The notes beneath the pieces are model-generated. The model saw only the letters and a program-made list of their open reading frames with translations, did not search any database and had not been told where the DNA came from. 64,000 nt of DNA from the NCBI GenBank assembly GCA_963728295.1, contig CAVSKB010000019.1, positions 1,136,162 through 1,200,161 on the forward strand, written 5' to 3'. Position 1 is the first letter of the stretch; each line of letters opens with the position of its first letter. The position numbers were made by a program, and so were the translations under genes. Of the stretch, positions 28,166 to 35,939 are shown piece by piece. The stretch comes from DATJKD01 sp963728295. Its GTDB lineage: Bacteria > Pseudomonadota > Gammaproteobacteria > Steroidobacterales > Steroidobacteraceae.

Positions 28166-29005
28166 GTGACCTCGGATGCGGGCGCTGCGGACCTCATTTC
28201 CCAGTGCGCGGCGGTGCTGTACGGCGCGGAGTCGAGCCGGCGGCCGATCCAGCCGCTGACCAGCAAGTTTCCGCAACTCACGGTGCCCGAGGCCTACCGG
28301 ATCCAGCAGGCGAACGTGGAGCGGCGGCTCAAGCGCGGCGAGCGCGTCGTCGGCCACAAGATCGGGCTCACGGCCCGGGCGATGCAGGAGATGTTCGGCG
28401 TCAACGAGCCCGACTACGGCCATCTGCTCGACACGATGTTGCACGACGAGCGCGTGCCGCTCGATCTCGGTACGCTCATCGACCCGCAGATCGAAATCGA
28501 GCCGGCTTTCGTGCTGGGGAGCAGACTGCAGGGGCCCGGCGTCGGGATCGCCGACGTGCTGGCCGCAACGGAGTACGTCTGCGTGTGCTTCGAGGTCATC
28601 GATTCGCGCATCATCGACTGGCGTGTCCGGCTGCAGGATACGGTCGCCGACAACGGTTCGAGCGCGCGCGTAGTGCTCGGCGCGTTCAAGGCAGACCCGA
28701 ACACGCTGGATCTCGACAACCTGGAGACCGAGCTCGAGCTGGATGGAGTCGTTCGCGAGACCGGCAACACCAGCGCGATCCTCGGTCATCCGGCCAACGG
28801 CATTGCGTGGCTCGCGAACCGGATCTCGGAATTCGGTCTCACGCTGGAGGCCGGTCACGTCGTGCTGCCGGGAACCTGCACGCGCTGTGTCCGCATCGGC
28901 GGCCATGGCCGCGTGGCGGGGCGCATCGAGGGACTGGGTGAGGTAACGCTGCAACTCGTCGGGGCGCCGTCGGTGCCGAACAGGCAAGCAGCGGACGGGA
29001 GCTGA
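28166..29005 (+). CDS. MhpD/DmpH-type 2-oxo-acid hydratase or decarboxylase
   Basis: A 279-residue protein of the 2-keto-4-pentenoate hydratase/4-oxalocrotonate decarboxylase family. Marks: VVGHKIGLTARAMQ, the metal-binding region DPQIEIEPAFVLG, ATEYVCVCFEVIDSRI, and NGIAWLAN. The family normally serves meta-cleavage of aromatics, ahead of an aldolase. Here it follows an HpcH aldolase by 10 bp but is surrounded by sugar-acid genes, so it may hydrate or dehydrate a 2-keto-3-deoxy acid. GTG start. Confidence 0.8.
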   Translation: MTSDAGAADLISQCAAVLYGAESSRRPIQPLTSKFPQLTVPEAYRIQQANVERRLKRGERVVGHKIGLTARAMQEMFGVNEPDYGHLLDTMLHDERVPLDLGTLIDPQIEIEPAFVLGSRLQGPGVGIADVLAATEYVCVCFEVIDSRIIDWRVRLQDTVADNGSSARVVLGAFKADPNTLDLDNLETELELDGVVRETGNTSAILGHPANGIAWLANRISEFGLTLEAGHVVLPGTCTRCVRIGGHGRVAGRIEGLGEVTLQLVGAPSVPNRQAADGS

Positions 29006-29009
29006 GCTT

Positions 29010-29480
29010 ATGCGAGACACGACCGCCGCCGGGCTCGAGGCCACGATCCGCGAGTACTTCGATGCCTGCAACGCGGCCGACGCCGACGCGATCAGCGCGT
29101 GCTTCGAGCCGGACGGCGTGCACTATTTTCCCGCCGGCGCGCCGCAGGGCACCTTCGTCGGTGCCAAGGCGATCGCTGCCGGGTGGGTGAACGCGGTCCG
29201 CAACCTCGGTTCGATCTGGACCATCGACCGCATGATCATCGATGCGCCGCGGCTCGAAGCCGTGATCGAGTGGACGCACTTCAAGCCGAAACAGGGTCTG
29301 CACCTGCGCGGCGACGAATGGTACGTCTTCTCGAAGCGCGGGCTGATCCAGGAGATTCGCGCCTACTATTCCTGCCCGCCATCCACGACAGAACGACGCT
29401 CGCACGAGATCGGCGACTTCGACTATCGCGCGCGCGGCTATCCGATGACGCCGCCGCCCGTGAAGCGGTCGCAGCCATGA
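29010..29480 (+). CDS. NTF2-like (SnoaL-type) protein
   Basis: A 156-residue cytoplasmic NTF2-fold protein: an opening helix YFDACNAADADAISACF, then PDGVHYFP, a WTIDRM strand and a VIEWTHF strand. Such proteins are small isomerases, cyclases or hydratases, or only bind ligand. It starts 4 bp after the hydratase and its stop overlaps the enolase-superfamily start (ATGA). Function unknown; the coupling says it is made in step with the catabolic enzymes. Confidence 0.65.
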   Translation: MRDTTAAGLEATIREYFDACNAADADAISACFEPDGVHYFPAGAPQGTFVGAKAIAAGWVNAVRNLGSIWTIDRMIIDAPRLEAVIEWTHFKPKQGLHLRGDEWYVFSKRGLIQEIRAYYSCPPSTTERRSHEIGDFDYRARGYPMTPPPVKRSQP

Positions 29481-30577
29481 AGATCACAGCCGCGGAAAGC
29501 TTCGTGCTCAAGGTGCCGGTCGGCAACGCGATTGCCGACAGCATGCAGTTCGTGACGCACCTCGAATTCGCGGGCCTCACGATCGCGACCGACGCCGGTA
29601 TCTCGGGAACAGGCTATACGATGACGGTGGGCGCCGGCGGCAGCGTGATCCAGGAGGCGCTCGACAGCCTGTTCATCGGCGATCTGGCGGGCAAGGACCC
29701 GCGCAACGTCCGCGAGATCTGGCAGCAGCTGTACTTCGGCAAGTCGCACTGGATCGGGCGCGCCGGTGCCACGACGATGGCGCAGGCCGCCATCGACATC
29801 GCGCTCTGGGACATCAACGCCAAGGCGGCGGAGTTGCCGCTGTGGCAGCTGCTCGGCGGAGCGCGGGAAGCGGACATCCCGATCTACAACACGCACGCCG
29901 GGTGGCTCAACTATTCCGTCGAGCAACTCACGGACGAGGCGCTGAAGCTGCTCGACCAGGGTTACACCGCGCTCAAGATGAAGGTGGGCCGCGCCGATTC
30001 GCGCGAGGACCAGCGGCGCGTCGCCGCCGTGCGCAAGGCGATCGGCGACGGCGTGCTGCTGATGGTCGATGCGAACCAGAAATGGGACCTGATGCAGGCC
30101 TGCCACGCGGCGCGGCTGCTGGAGGAATTCGACCTGGCGTGGCTGGAGGAACCGCTGCACCCGGACGACATCCGCTCGCATCGGATCCTCAACGAGGCCA
30201 CCTCGATTCCGATCGCACTCGGCGAGCACGTCTACACGACGCATGCGTTTCGCGACTACATCGAGGGGAACGCCGTCGACCTCGTCCAGGTCGACGTCTG
30301 CCGCATCGGGGGAATCACGCCGTGGCTCGAAGTCGCCGCCATGGCGAACGCGTTCAACATCCGCGTGAACCCGCACGCCGGAGACCTGATGCAGGTCCAT
30401 CAGCACATGGTCAAGGTGATCCCGAACCACTGGCTGCTCGAAGTGATCCCGATCTGGGAGCGCGGCCCGTTCAGGGACCAGATCAGGCTCAAGGACGGGA
30501 AATGCCTGACGCCCACCGAACCGGGTGCGTCCACGGACTTCACGCGCGAGGCGATGGCGGAATTCCGTACCAGCTGA
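29477..30577 (+). CDS. Mandelate-racemase/enolase-superfamily sugar-acid dehydratase
   Basis: A 366-residue enolase-superfamily enzyme with a complete active site: catalytic Lys167 and Lys169 (LKMKVG), metal ligands Asp198 (VDANQKW), Glu224 (WLEEPL) and Glu250 (LGEHVY), and His300 (NPHAGD). KxK with a C-terminal His is the layout of acid-sugar dehydratases of the MR subgroup, which include L-fuconate and D-arabinonate dehydratases. It would turn an aldonate into a 2-keto-3-deoxy acid. Starts by ATGA overlap with the NTF2-like gene; next comes a lactonase. Exact stereochemistry is not readable from sequence. Confidence 0.82.
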   Translation: MKITAAESFVLKVPVGNAIADSMQFVTHLEFAGLTIATDAGISGTGYTMTVGAGGSVIQEALDSLFIGDLAGKDPRNVREIWQQLYFGKSHWIGRAGATTMAQAAIDIALWDINAKAAELPLWQLLGGAREADIPIYNTHAGWLNYSVEQLTDEALKLLDQGYTALKMKVGRADSREDQRRVAAVRKAIGDGVLLMVDANQKWDLMQACHAARLLEEFDLAWLEEPLHPDDIRSHRILNEATSIPIALGEHVYTTHAFRDYIEGNAVDLVQVDVCRIGGITPWLEVAAMANAFNIRVNPHAGDLMQVHQHMVKVIPNHWLLEVIPIWERGPFRDQIRLKDGKCLTPTEPGASTDFTREAMAEFRTS

Positions 30578-30605
30578 GCGAGTGAGCGAGTGAAGGGGTG
30601 AGATC

Positions 30606-31484
30606 ATGACGACGACCTTTGCCGATCAGCTCGGATTTCCCGAAGCACCGGTCGTGCTGCCGGACGGCGGCTTCCTGTTCGTGGAGATGAATCCGGACCG
30701 CGGCTGGGTCATCCGGTTCAGCAAGGATGGCAAGTCCCGCGCGGTTGTGGCGAAGACCGGCCGGCCAAACGGCCTTGCACCGGATCGCGACGGCTACGTC
30801 TGGGTGGCCGAAACGGCGATGCGCGCGCTCCTCAGGATGAGCCTCGACGGCAAGTACGAGGTGATCGCGAACGGTTGCGACGGCCAGCCGTTCCTGTTTC
30901 TCAACGACCTGGCGCTGGCGCCCAACGGCGACGTTTATCTGACCGATTCGGGCATCGAGGTGGAGGACTTCGCGCCCGGCGGCCAACTCAACCCGGATTA
31001 CCGCACGCTGCCCTACGACGGGCGCGTGTTTCGCATCGACGCCCGGACACGCGCCATCGAGTGCGTCGACCGCGGCTTCAAGTTCACCAACGGGATCGCC
31101 TTCGGGCCGGACGGCGATCTGTATGTCGCGGAGACGCTGAGCGGCAACATCTATCGCTACACGTATCGCGGGAACCGCGCGAGCGGCACGCGGCAGCTGT
31201 TCGGCAACGTCATCGAGCGTTTCGATCCGGCGGAGTGCAAGGGTCCGGACGGAATGAAGTTCGGTGCCGACGGCAACCTGTACGTGGCGGTCTTCGGACA
31301 GGGCGACGTCACCGTGCTCGATCCCGGCGGGCAGGTCGTCAAGCGAATGAAGACCGCGGGGTCGATGCCGACCAACCTGGCCTTCGGTCCAAATGGCGAG
31401 CGGAAGATCTACGTCACCGAGGTCGAGACGGGTTCGGTGCAGGTCTTCGACGTCGAGACCGCCGGCCTGCCGCTCAATCTGTAG
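30606..31484 (+). CDS. SMP-30/gluconolactonase-family lactonase
   Basis: A 292-residue six-bladed propeller without a signal peptide. Metal-site residues are Glu13 (FPEAPV), Asn100 (FLNDLALA), Asn162 (TNGIAFGPDG) and Asp215 (GPDGMKFG), with repeated blade motifs such as GPDGDLYVAET. It would open the aldonolactone made by an aldose dehydrogenase. Last gene of the aldolase operon. GGGGTGAG precedes the ATG. Confidence 0.85.
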   Translation: MTTTFADQLGFPEAPVVLPDGGFLFVEMNPDRGWVIRFSKDGKSRAVVAKTGRPNGLAPDRDGYVWVAETAMRALLRMSLDGKYEVIANGCDGQPFLFLNDLALAPNGDVYLTDSGIEVEDFAPGGQLNPDYRTLPYDGRVFRIDARTRAIECVDRGFKFTNGIAFGPDGDLYVAETLSGNIYRYTYRGNRASGTRQLFGNVIERFDPAECKGPDGMKFGADGNLYVAVFGQGDVTVLDPGGQVVKRMKTAGSMPTNLAFGPNGERKIYVTEVETGSVQVFDVETAGLPLNL

Positions 31485-31501
31485 CGGCTGACTCGAAGGA
31501 T

Positions 31502-31517
31502 CTGCCGTCTACGGCAG
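31502..31517. terminator. Short inverted repeat between convergent genes
   Basis: CTGCCG-TCTA-CGGCAG: a 6-bp stem and 4-nt loop (7 bp if the loop is ignored), in the 46-bp gap between the lactonase and the convergent binding-protein gene. No T-tract. Plausible but weak terminator. Confidence 0.3.
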
Positions 31518-31530
31518 CGCAGTGTGCCGT

Positions 31531-32397
31531 TTACTCCGGTAACGCCTGAAGCGCGTACATCGCCGTGAGGACGGGCGAGGGCTTGATGCCGGCCTGGCCG
31601 AACCATCGGCCGTACACCTGCTCTATCTGGCCGGTGCGATAGACCTGGGCGAGGGCGCGGTCCGCCACGAGTCGGAAATCAGAATCGTCGCGTCTCACGA
31701 CGAAGGCATAGGGCTCGTAGGAGAACAATTCACGCCCCAGGCTGTACTTCCTTGGATCTGCCGACTGGATGATCTGGCCGATCAGGACGATCTGATCGGA
31801 GGCGAAAGCAACGACCTGCCCTCCATCCAGCTGCTTCATGGCCTCCTCGCGACTGGGAACGGTCACCACCTTGGCATCGATCAGGCTCTTAGTCAGGGCC
31901 TTCTGGAGCGCGGCCTCCGAAGTTGTCCCGGTGACCACTGCCACTGATTTCCCGGCCACATCCGAAAGGGCATTGACGTTCGAGTTGGCAAGCGAGAGCA
32001 GGCTTCCACCCGTGACGAAGGTCATCAGCGTGAAATCCACCTTCTCCGCGCGTGACAACGTGACCGTGGTGGCCCCGCACTCGATATCAGCCTTGTTCTT
32101 GACGATCGCGTCGAGACGATCCGCTGAGGTGAGCGGCACGAACGTGACCTTGAGATCGGCCAGTTTCAGTTCCTCCTTCACGGCTGTCGCGATGCGCTTG
32201 CACAGGTCGACGGAATAGCCTGTCGCCTGTCCCGAAGCGTCGTTGAACGCGAGAGGCGGTGCATCGGTACGGTAGCCAATGCGGATCTCGCCGGACTTCT
32301 TGATCTGCTCGAGCGTCCCGGCCAGTGCCAGCGCCGGCAACGCGCAGGAGATGACAGCCAGCAGCGAAGCGGCGCTAGAGCGGTGCAGCATGAGCAT
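31531..32397 (-). CDS. Periplasmic solute-binding protein (SBP family 3)
   Basis: A 288-residue protein with a signal peptide (AVISCALPALALAG) and the family 3 fold: GEIRIGYRTDAPPLAF at the mature start, GYSVDLCKRIA, IECGATTVTLSRAEKVDFT and VVTGTTSEAAL. These normally feed polar amino-acid ABC transporters, but no permease or ATPase gene is nearby. It lies 68 bp after the enolase-superfamily gene on the same strand and may belong to the GntR operon. An orphan binding protein could also act in sensing. Confidence 0.8.
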   Translation of the reverse strand: MLMLHRSSAASLLAVISCALPALALAGTLEQIKKSGEIRIGYRTDAPPLAFNDASGQATGYSVDLCKRIATAVKEELKLADLKVTFVPLTSADRLDAIVKNKADIECGATTVTLSRAEKVDFTLMTFVTGGSLLSLANSNVNALSDVAGKSVAVVTGTTSEAALQKALTKSLIDAKVVTVPSREEAMKQLDGGQVVAFASDQIVLIGQIIQSADPRKYSLGRELFSYEPYAFVVRRDDSDFRLVADRALAQVYRTGQIEQVYGRWFGQAGIKPSPVLTAMYALQALPE

Positions 32398-32465
32398 CTC
32401 CAGTTGTTGCTGGCAGGACGACGGAGCCTACGCCAATAGCGAGTGGAGGGCACGGCGCTCGGGAA

Positions 32466-33630
32466 TCAGCGCCACGGCACTTCGCCCGGCGCCGGCGGCA
32501 CGATATAGCGGCCAGCGCCCTCGCGTCGCGGAAACGGAAACTTGCCCCGTCCGGTGGGCGGATTCGCCTGCAGCTCCCTGAGCTTCGTCTCATCGACCTC
32601 GATGCCGAAGCCCGGAGCGTCACCCAGGACGATGAAACCGTCCTCGATGCGGTTGTCCCACTTGAGGCAATGCTCGCGTCCCGGGTCGACGACTTCCATC
32701 ATGTTGTGATTGGGAAGCGCGGCCGCGATGTGCGCCATGTAGTTGGCCTGCGCATTCATCATCGAGACCTGCAACCCGTGGGCGTGCGCCATGCGCGCGA
32801 TCTGCCTCAGGCCCGTGACGCCTGACTGCCCCGTCCAGACATTGATCACGTCCACCGCGCGGTTGGCGATCAGCGGATAGAAGTCGGCGAGGTTGTGCAG
32901 GTTCTCGCCGCTCGCCACGGCTGCCCGCACCTGCTGCGACACGAGGCGCAGGCCATCGTAGTCCCAGCGCCGCGCCGGCTCCTCCACCCAGATGAGCTCG
33001 AAGTGCTCTTCCAGTTGCCGCACGTAGCGCACGGCCTGCTTGGGCGACCAGTACTCGTTGGCGTCGATCATGAGTCCCGGGCGCGGTGAGGCGATGCTCA
33101 AGGCCTCGCGCATGATGCCGAGCCGGCGCAGATCGGCCTGCGAGATCGAGCCCGACCTTGAGCTTGCCGGTGTCGATGCCCTGCTCCGCCATCCGCCGAT
33201 AGAAGGCAAACAGATCATCGTCCGACAGGCAGTAGTCGAGGCCGCTGGCGTAGGCGCGGACCCGACCCTTGCGCGCGCCGAGTGTTCGCCACAGCGGTTC
33301 GTCCGCGAGCTTGGCTTTTATGTCCCAGAGCGCGACGTCGATCGCGCTCAGAGACGCGCTGGCCGCACCCTCGTTACCGGCCTTGTGCAGCCAGTCGTTC
33401 ATCCTGATCCACAGCGCCACCGTCTCGCGCGGGTCGGCGCCTTCGACCGCGCCGAACAGTCCCTCGATGTTGCCGCCGTATCCGAGCGAGATGCCGGTGA
33501 CGTTCTCGTCGGTCTCGAGGTAGAGGATCGAGCCCGGCAACATCTCCACGCCACCCGGCAGGTTGGCATCGCCGATCAGGCGATCCATCTTCATGAGGTA
33601 ATGCTCGACGCGGTAGCCGGTGATCTTCAT
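32466..33630 (-). CDS. Enolase-superfamily (MR/MLE) protein 1, one frameshift
   Basis: About 387 residues; one base over a multiple of three, with the frame change near 33155 just after KLKVG. Visible: catalytic Lys156 and Lys158 (GKLKVGLD), then in the second frame metal ligands in IDANEYW, WVEEPARR and ASGENL. At the place of the C-terminal His the sequence reads VSMMNAQANY, so the His base of the MR subgroup seems absent. It may be a dehydratase with one-base chemistry, like some galactarate or rhamnonate-type members. Second gene after GntR and its paralogue. Confidence 0.75.
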
Positions 33631-33642
33631 GGGATCTTCATG

Positions 33643-34722
33643 TCAGCGTCCAGCGCGCGGCGTCGCCTGCCGCAGGGCTTCGCGGTCCACGCTCAAGCCG
33701 TTGCCGGGCGCGTCGCCCGCAATCGCCCATCCCGCCTCGATGCGCACGTCGGTCGCGAAGACAGGCCAGCGCGCAACCGGATCCACGACCTCCATGCTCA
33801 TGAAGTAAGGCATAACGCCCGCCAGATGGGCGTGGATGTTGCCCGGCGACTCGGCCAGCGTGACAGGGAGCTCGAAGCCGTATGCGGCGTCCGCCAGCTC
33901 GAGCGCTCCCGTGATGCCGACGGCACCGATGTCGAGCTGGATGACATCCGCGGAGCGGTGATGAAAATGCGGCCGGAATTCGCCGCGGGTGGCGAGGCCC
34001 CCGCCGACGCAGACCGCGCCGCAGATCGCGTTCGAGATCTGCTTCAGTCCCGGAAAATCCCAGCTGTGCGTCGCCCCCTCCACCCACGCGACGTCGAACT
34101 GCCGCTCCATCTCGCGCAAACGGCTGATCGCCTGTTTCGGCGTCCAGCTCTGCTCCGCGTCGATGATCAGTGTCGGCGCCGTCGTGCCGTGCTGGAGCGC
34201 CGTCCGCATCAGCCCCAGTCGCTCGAGATCGCGCCCTTCGTCGAGGCCGACCTGCAGCTTCGCGCCGCGCAGCCCGTAATCGCGCGCCATCGATCCGTAC
34301 CAGTCGGCGAGCTCCTGGTCGCTCGCCGTCGGGGCGGCGGCGCCCGCATGCAAATTCGCCCTCGGGCGCGCCCCGCCGAGCGTCCTCCACAGGGGCTCCT
34401 CGTTGACCTTGGCCTTGAGGTCCCAGAGCGCGACGTCCAGCACGGCGATCGTCGTCGCAGGAAGACCCTCGCACCGGCGTGCCGCCTGCACATCCGCCAT
34501 GCGCTGCCAGAGTTCGGTCGCCGCGCGAGGATCTGCGCCCACGAGTATTTCTGCCACGAAACGCTCGATCTGCGCACCGGCTCCATCAACTCCGATGGCG
34601 ATGCCGGTGAGCTCGCTGTCGGTCAGCAGCTCGACGACGCAGCCGCGGTTCGCATGTCGCCCGGCAGGGATGCGGCCCGGCGGACGCGCATAGGGGGTCA
34701 CCTTGACGCCGGTGACTTTCAT
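33643..34722 (-). CDS. Enolase-superfamily protein 2 with degenerate active site
   Basis: A 359-residue intact reading frame, clearly a paralogue of the product of 32466-33630 (LWDLKAKVNEEPLWRTLG; DAEQSWTPKQAISRLREME). Several catalytic positions differ: KxK is KLQ (Lys155, Gln157), Asp188 and Glu215 are kept, but the third metal ligand region reads VCVGGGLATRG, without Glu, and the C-terminal His motif is missing. It may be inactive, regulatory or of new chemistry. Start overlaps the GntR stop by 4 nt. Confidence 0.75.
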   Translation of the reverse strand: MKVTGVKVTPYARPPGRIPAGRHANRGCVVELLTDSELTGIAIGVDGAGAQIERFVAEILVGADPRAATELWQRMADVQAARRCEGLPATTIAVLDVALWDLKAKVNEEPLWRTLGGARPRANLHAGAAAPTASDQELADWYGSMARDYGLRGAKLQVGLDEGRDLERLGLMRTALQHGTTAPTLIIDAEQSWTPKQAISRLREMERQFDVAWVEGATHSWDFPGLKQISNAICGAVCVGGGLATRGEFRPHFHHRSADVIQLDIGAVGITGALELADAAYGFELPVTLAESPGNIHAHLAGVMPYFMSMEVVDPVARWPVFATDVRIEAGWAIAGDAPGNGLSVDREALRQATPRAGR

Positions 34723-35444
34723 GCACGGGTGGCGGCGTCACTCACTTGACGCTCTTCGACCTCGCCTGGGTTTCTGCTCTCTGCGCTGTCGAGCTCGATG
34801 GCACGCGCCACCATCGCAATATGCACACGCATCGCCGCACCCGCCAGTTCCGGATCACCGGTGCGAATCGCATCCGCGATGCGGCGATGCTCGCTGAGCG
34901 TGGCGTTTGGCCGGCCGTCTTCCGGCAGCGCATGGAAGCGCGGCCTGTCGAGCAACGCGCGCGCCGAGTCGAGCAGGCGCTGCGCGCGTGGCGAGTTGAG
35001 CGCGCCGATGATCGTGGCGTGAAACGCTTCGTCGAGATCGTCGAGCAGTGCCATGTCGTTGTCGCGGATCGCCGCAGCCTGCGCATCCAGGTTCTCATCG
35101 AGCCGCTTCAGCAGTTGCGCATCCGCCTGCTGTGCGACTCGGCGCACGGCCTCCACTTCGAGGCCGGTGCGGATCAGCAATGCCTCCCGCACATCTTCGG
35201 GACGGATCGGGGCGACGAAGCTGCCGCTCTGCGGATACACGTCCACGAGCCCTTCTTCCGCGAGCCAGGCGAAGGCTTCGCTCACCGGTGCCCGCGACAC
35301 ACCGAACTCAACCGCAATCTCGTTTTTCTGCAGCCGCGAACCGGGCTGCAGCTCCAGGCCCCGGATGCGGCGGCGCAGTTCCCGATAGACGCGCTCCGCC
35401 TTCGAATGCTCGGCGGAATCCGCGATCGGGTGGCTCTTGCTCAT
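34719..35444 (-). CDS. GntR-family (FadR/FCD) regulator, likely master regulator of the locus
   Basis: A 241-residue GntR protein. The winged helix-turn-helix lies at about 18-80 (LQKNEIAVEFGVSRAPVSEAFAWL). The FCD ligand domain has the four metal ligands Asp138, His142 (DEAFH), His186 (EHRRIA) and His208. FCD regulators bind carboxylic or sugar acids. It is first gene of an operon with two enolase-superfamily genes, coupled by ATGA overlap. Its own promoter gap holds two perfect TAACATGTTA palindromes, which also occur before the other catabolic units, so autoregulation and pathway-wide control are the simplest reading. Confidence 0.85.
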   Translation of the reverse strand: MSKSHPIADSAEHSKAERVYRELRRRIRGLELQPGSRLQKNEIAVEFGVSRAPVSEAFAWLAEEGLVDVYPQSGSFVAPIRPEDVREALLIRTGLEVEAVRRVAQQADAQLLKRLDENLDAQAAAIRDNDMALLDDLDEAFHATIIGALNSPRAQRLLDSARALLDRPRFHALPEDGRPNATLSEHRRIADAIRTGDPELAGAAMRVHIAMVARAIELDSAESRNPGEVEERQVSDAATRA

Positions 35445-35538
35445 CGTTGTATTGGGCCCTTGCAGTGACGGCTCCCCGCAGCCGGCGCGGCTCGCGCCTC
35501 ATCTTAGCCGCGGTGCGGGTGCATGACACTTGCACATC

Positions 35539-35548
35539 CTAACATGTT
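35539..35548. promoter_or_regulatory. GntR-type operator TAACATGTTA (site 5)
   Basis: Perfect palindrome 94 bp upstream of the gntR start; flanks extend it to CTAACATGTTAG. Probably the autoregulatory site. Confidence 0.78.
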
Positions 35549-35859
35549 AGCCACATAGGCCCTTGCGAGCCCACCGTTGCGAAAATCCTCCGCGAATCCT
35601 GCCGGGCCACTCGCCACGCAGTCAGCCGCCGTTGTATGCCTGGCGCGCCGCGCCGGGCGTGAGCGAGATCCTGCAGGGTCGTCGAGCCTTGTTCTTCCAG
35701 CCTGTTTACTAACGAAAGTGGCACGGACGCGGGGCGCTCGCGCCGGTACGCGCCCGTGGCAGGCAGGCGACAGCAGCGGCGAACGCTATCGGTTTCAGGA
35801 TCAGCCTTTACGCCGGGAATGTCAGGTCGAAGCGCCGATGACCTTTTTTTTGGAGCTGC

Positions 35860-35869
35860 TAACATGTTA
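35860..35869. promoter_or_regulatory. GntR-type operator TAACATGTTA (site 6)
   Basis: Perfect palindrome, again CTAACATGTTAG with flanks, 70 bp upstream of the TonB-receptor ATG. Confidence 0.78.
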
Positions 35870-35939
35870 GTATCCGACCCGCGCCGTCTGCGGGCGGTGG
35901 GCTGAGGCGGCGGGATTCGAAACGTCGGGGGGACTTCAG

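Larger units (their letters stand above)
35445..35939. promoter_or_regulatory. 495-bp divergent promoter region with two perfect operators
   Basis: No convincing gene lies between gntR and the TonB receptor. The region contains perfect TAACATGTTA palindromes at 35539-35548 and 35860-35869, one near each divergent start. An eight-T run (35844-35851) sits directly upstream of the second. Short frames here have no protein-like pattern. The size would leave room for a small RNA, but I see no structure to support one. Confidence 0.65.
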
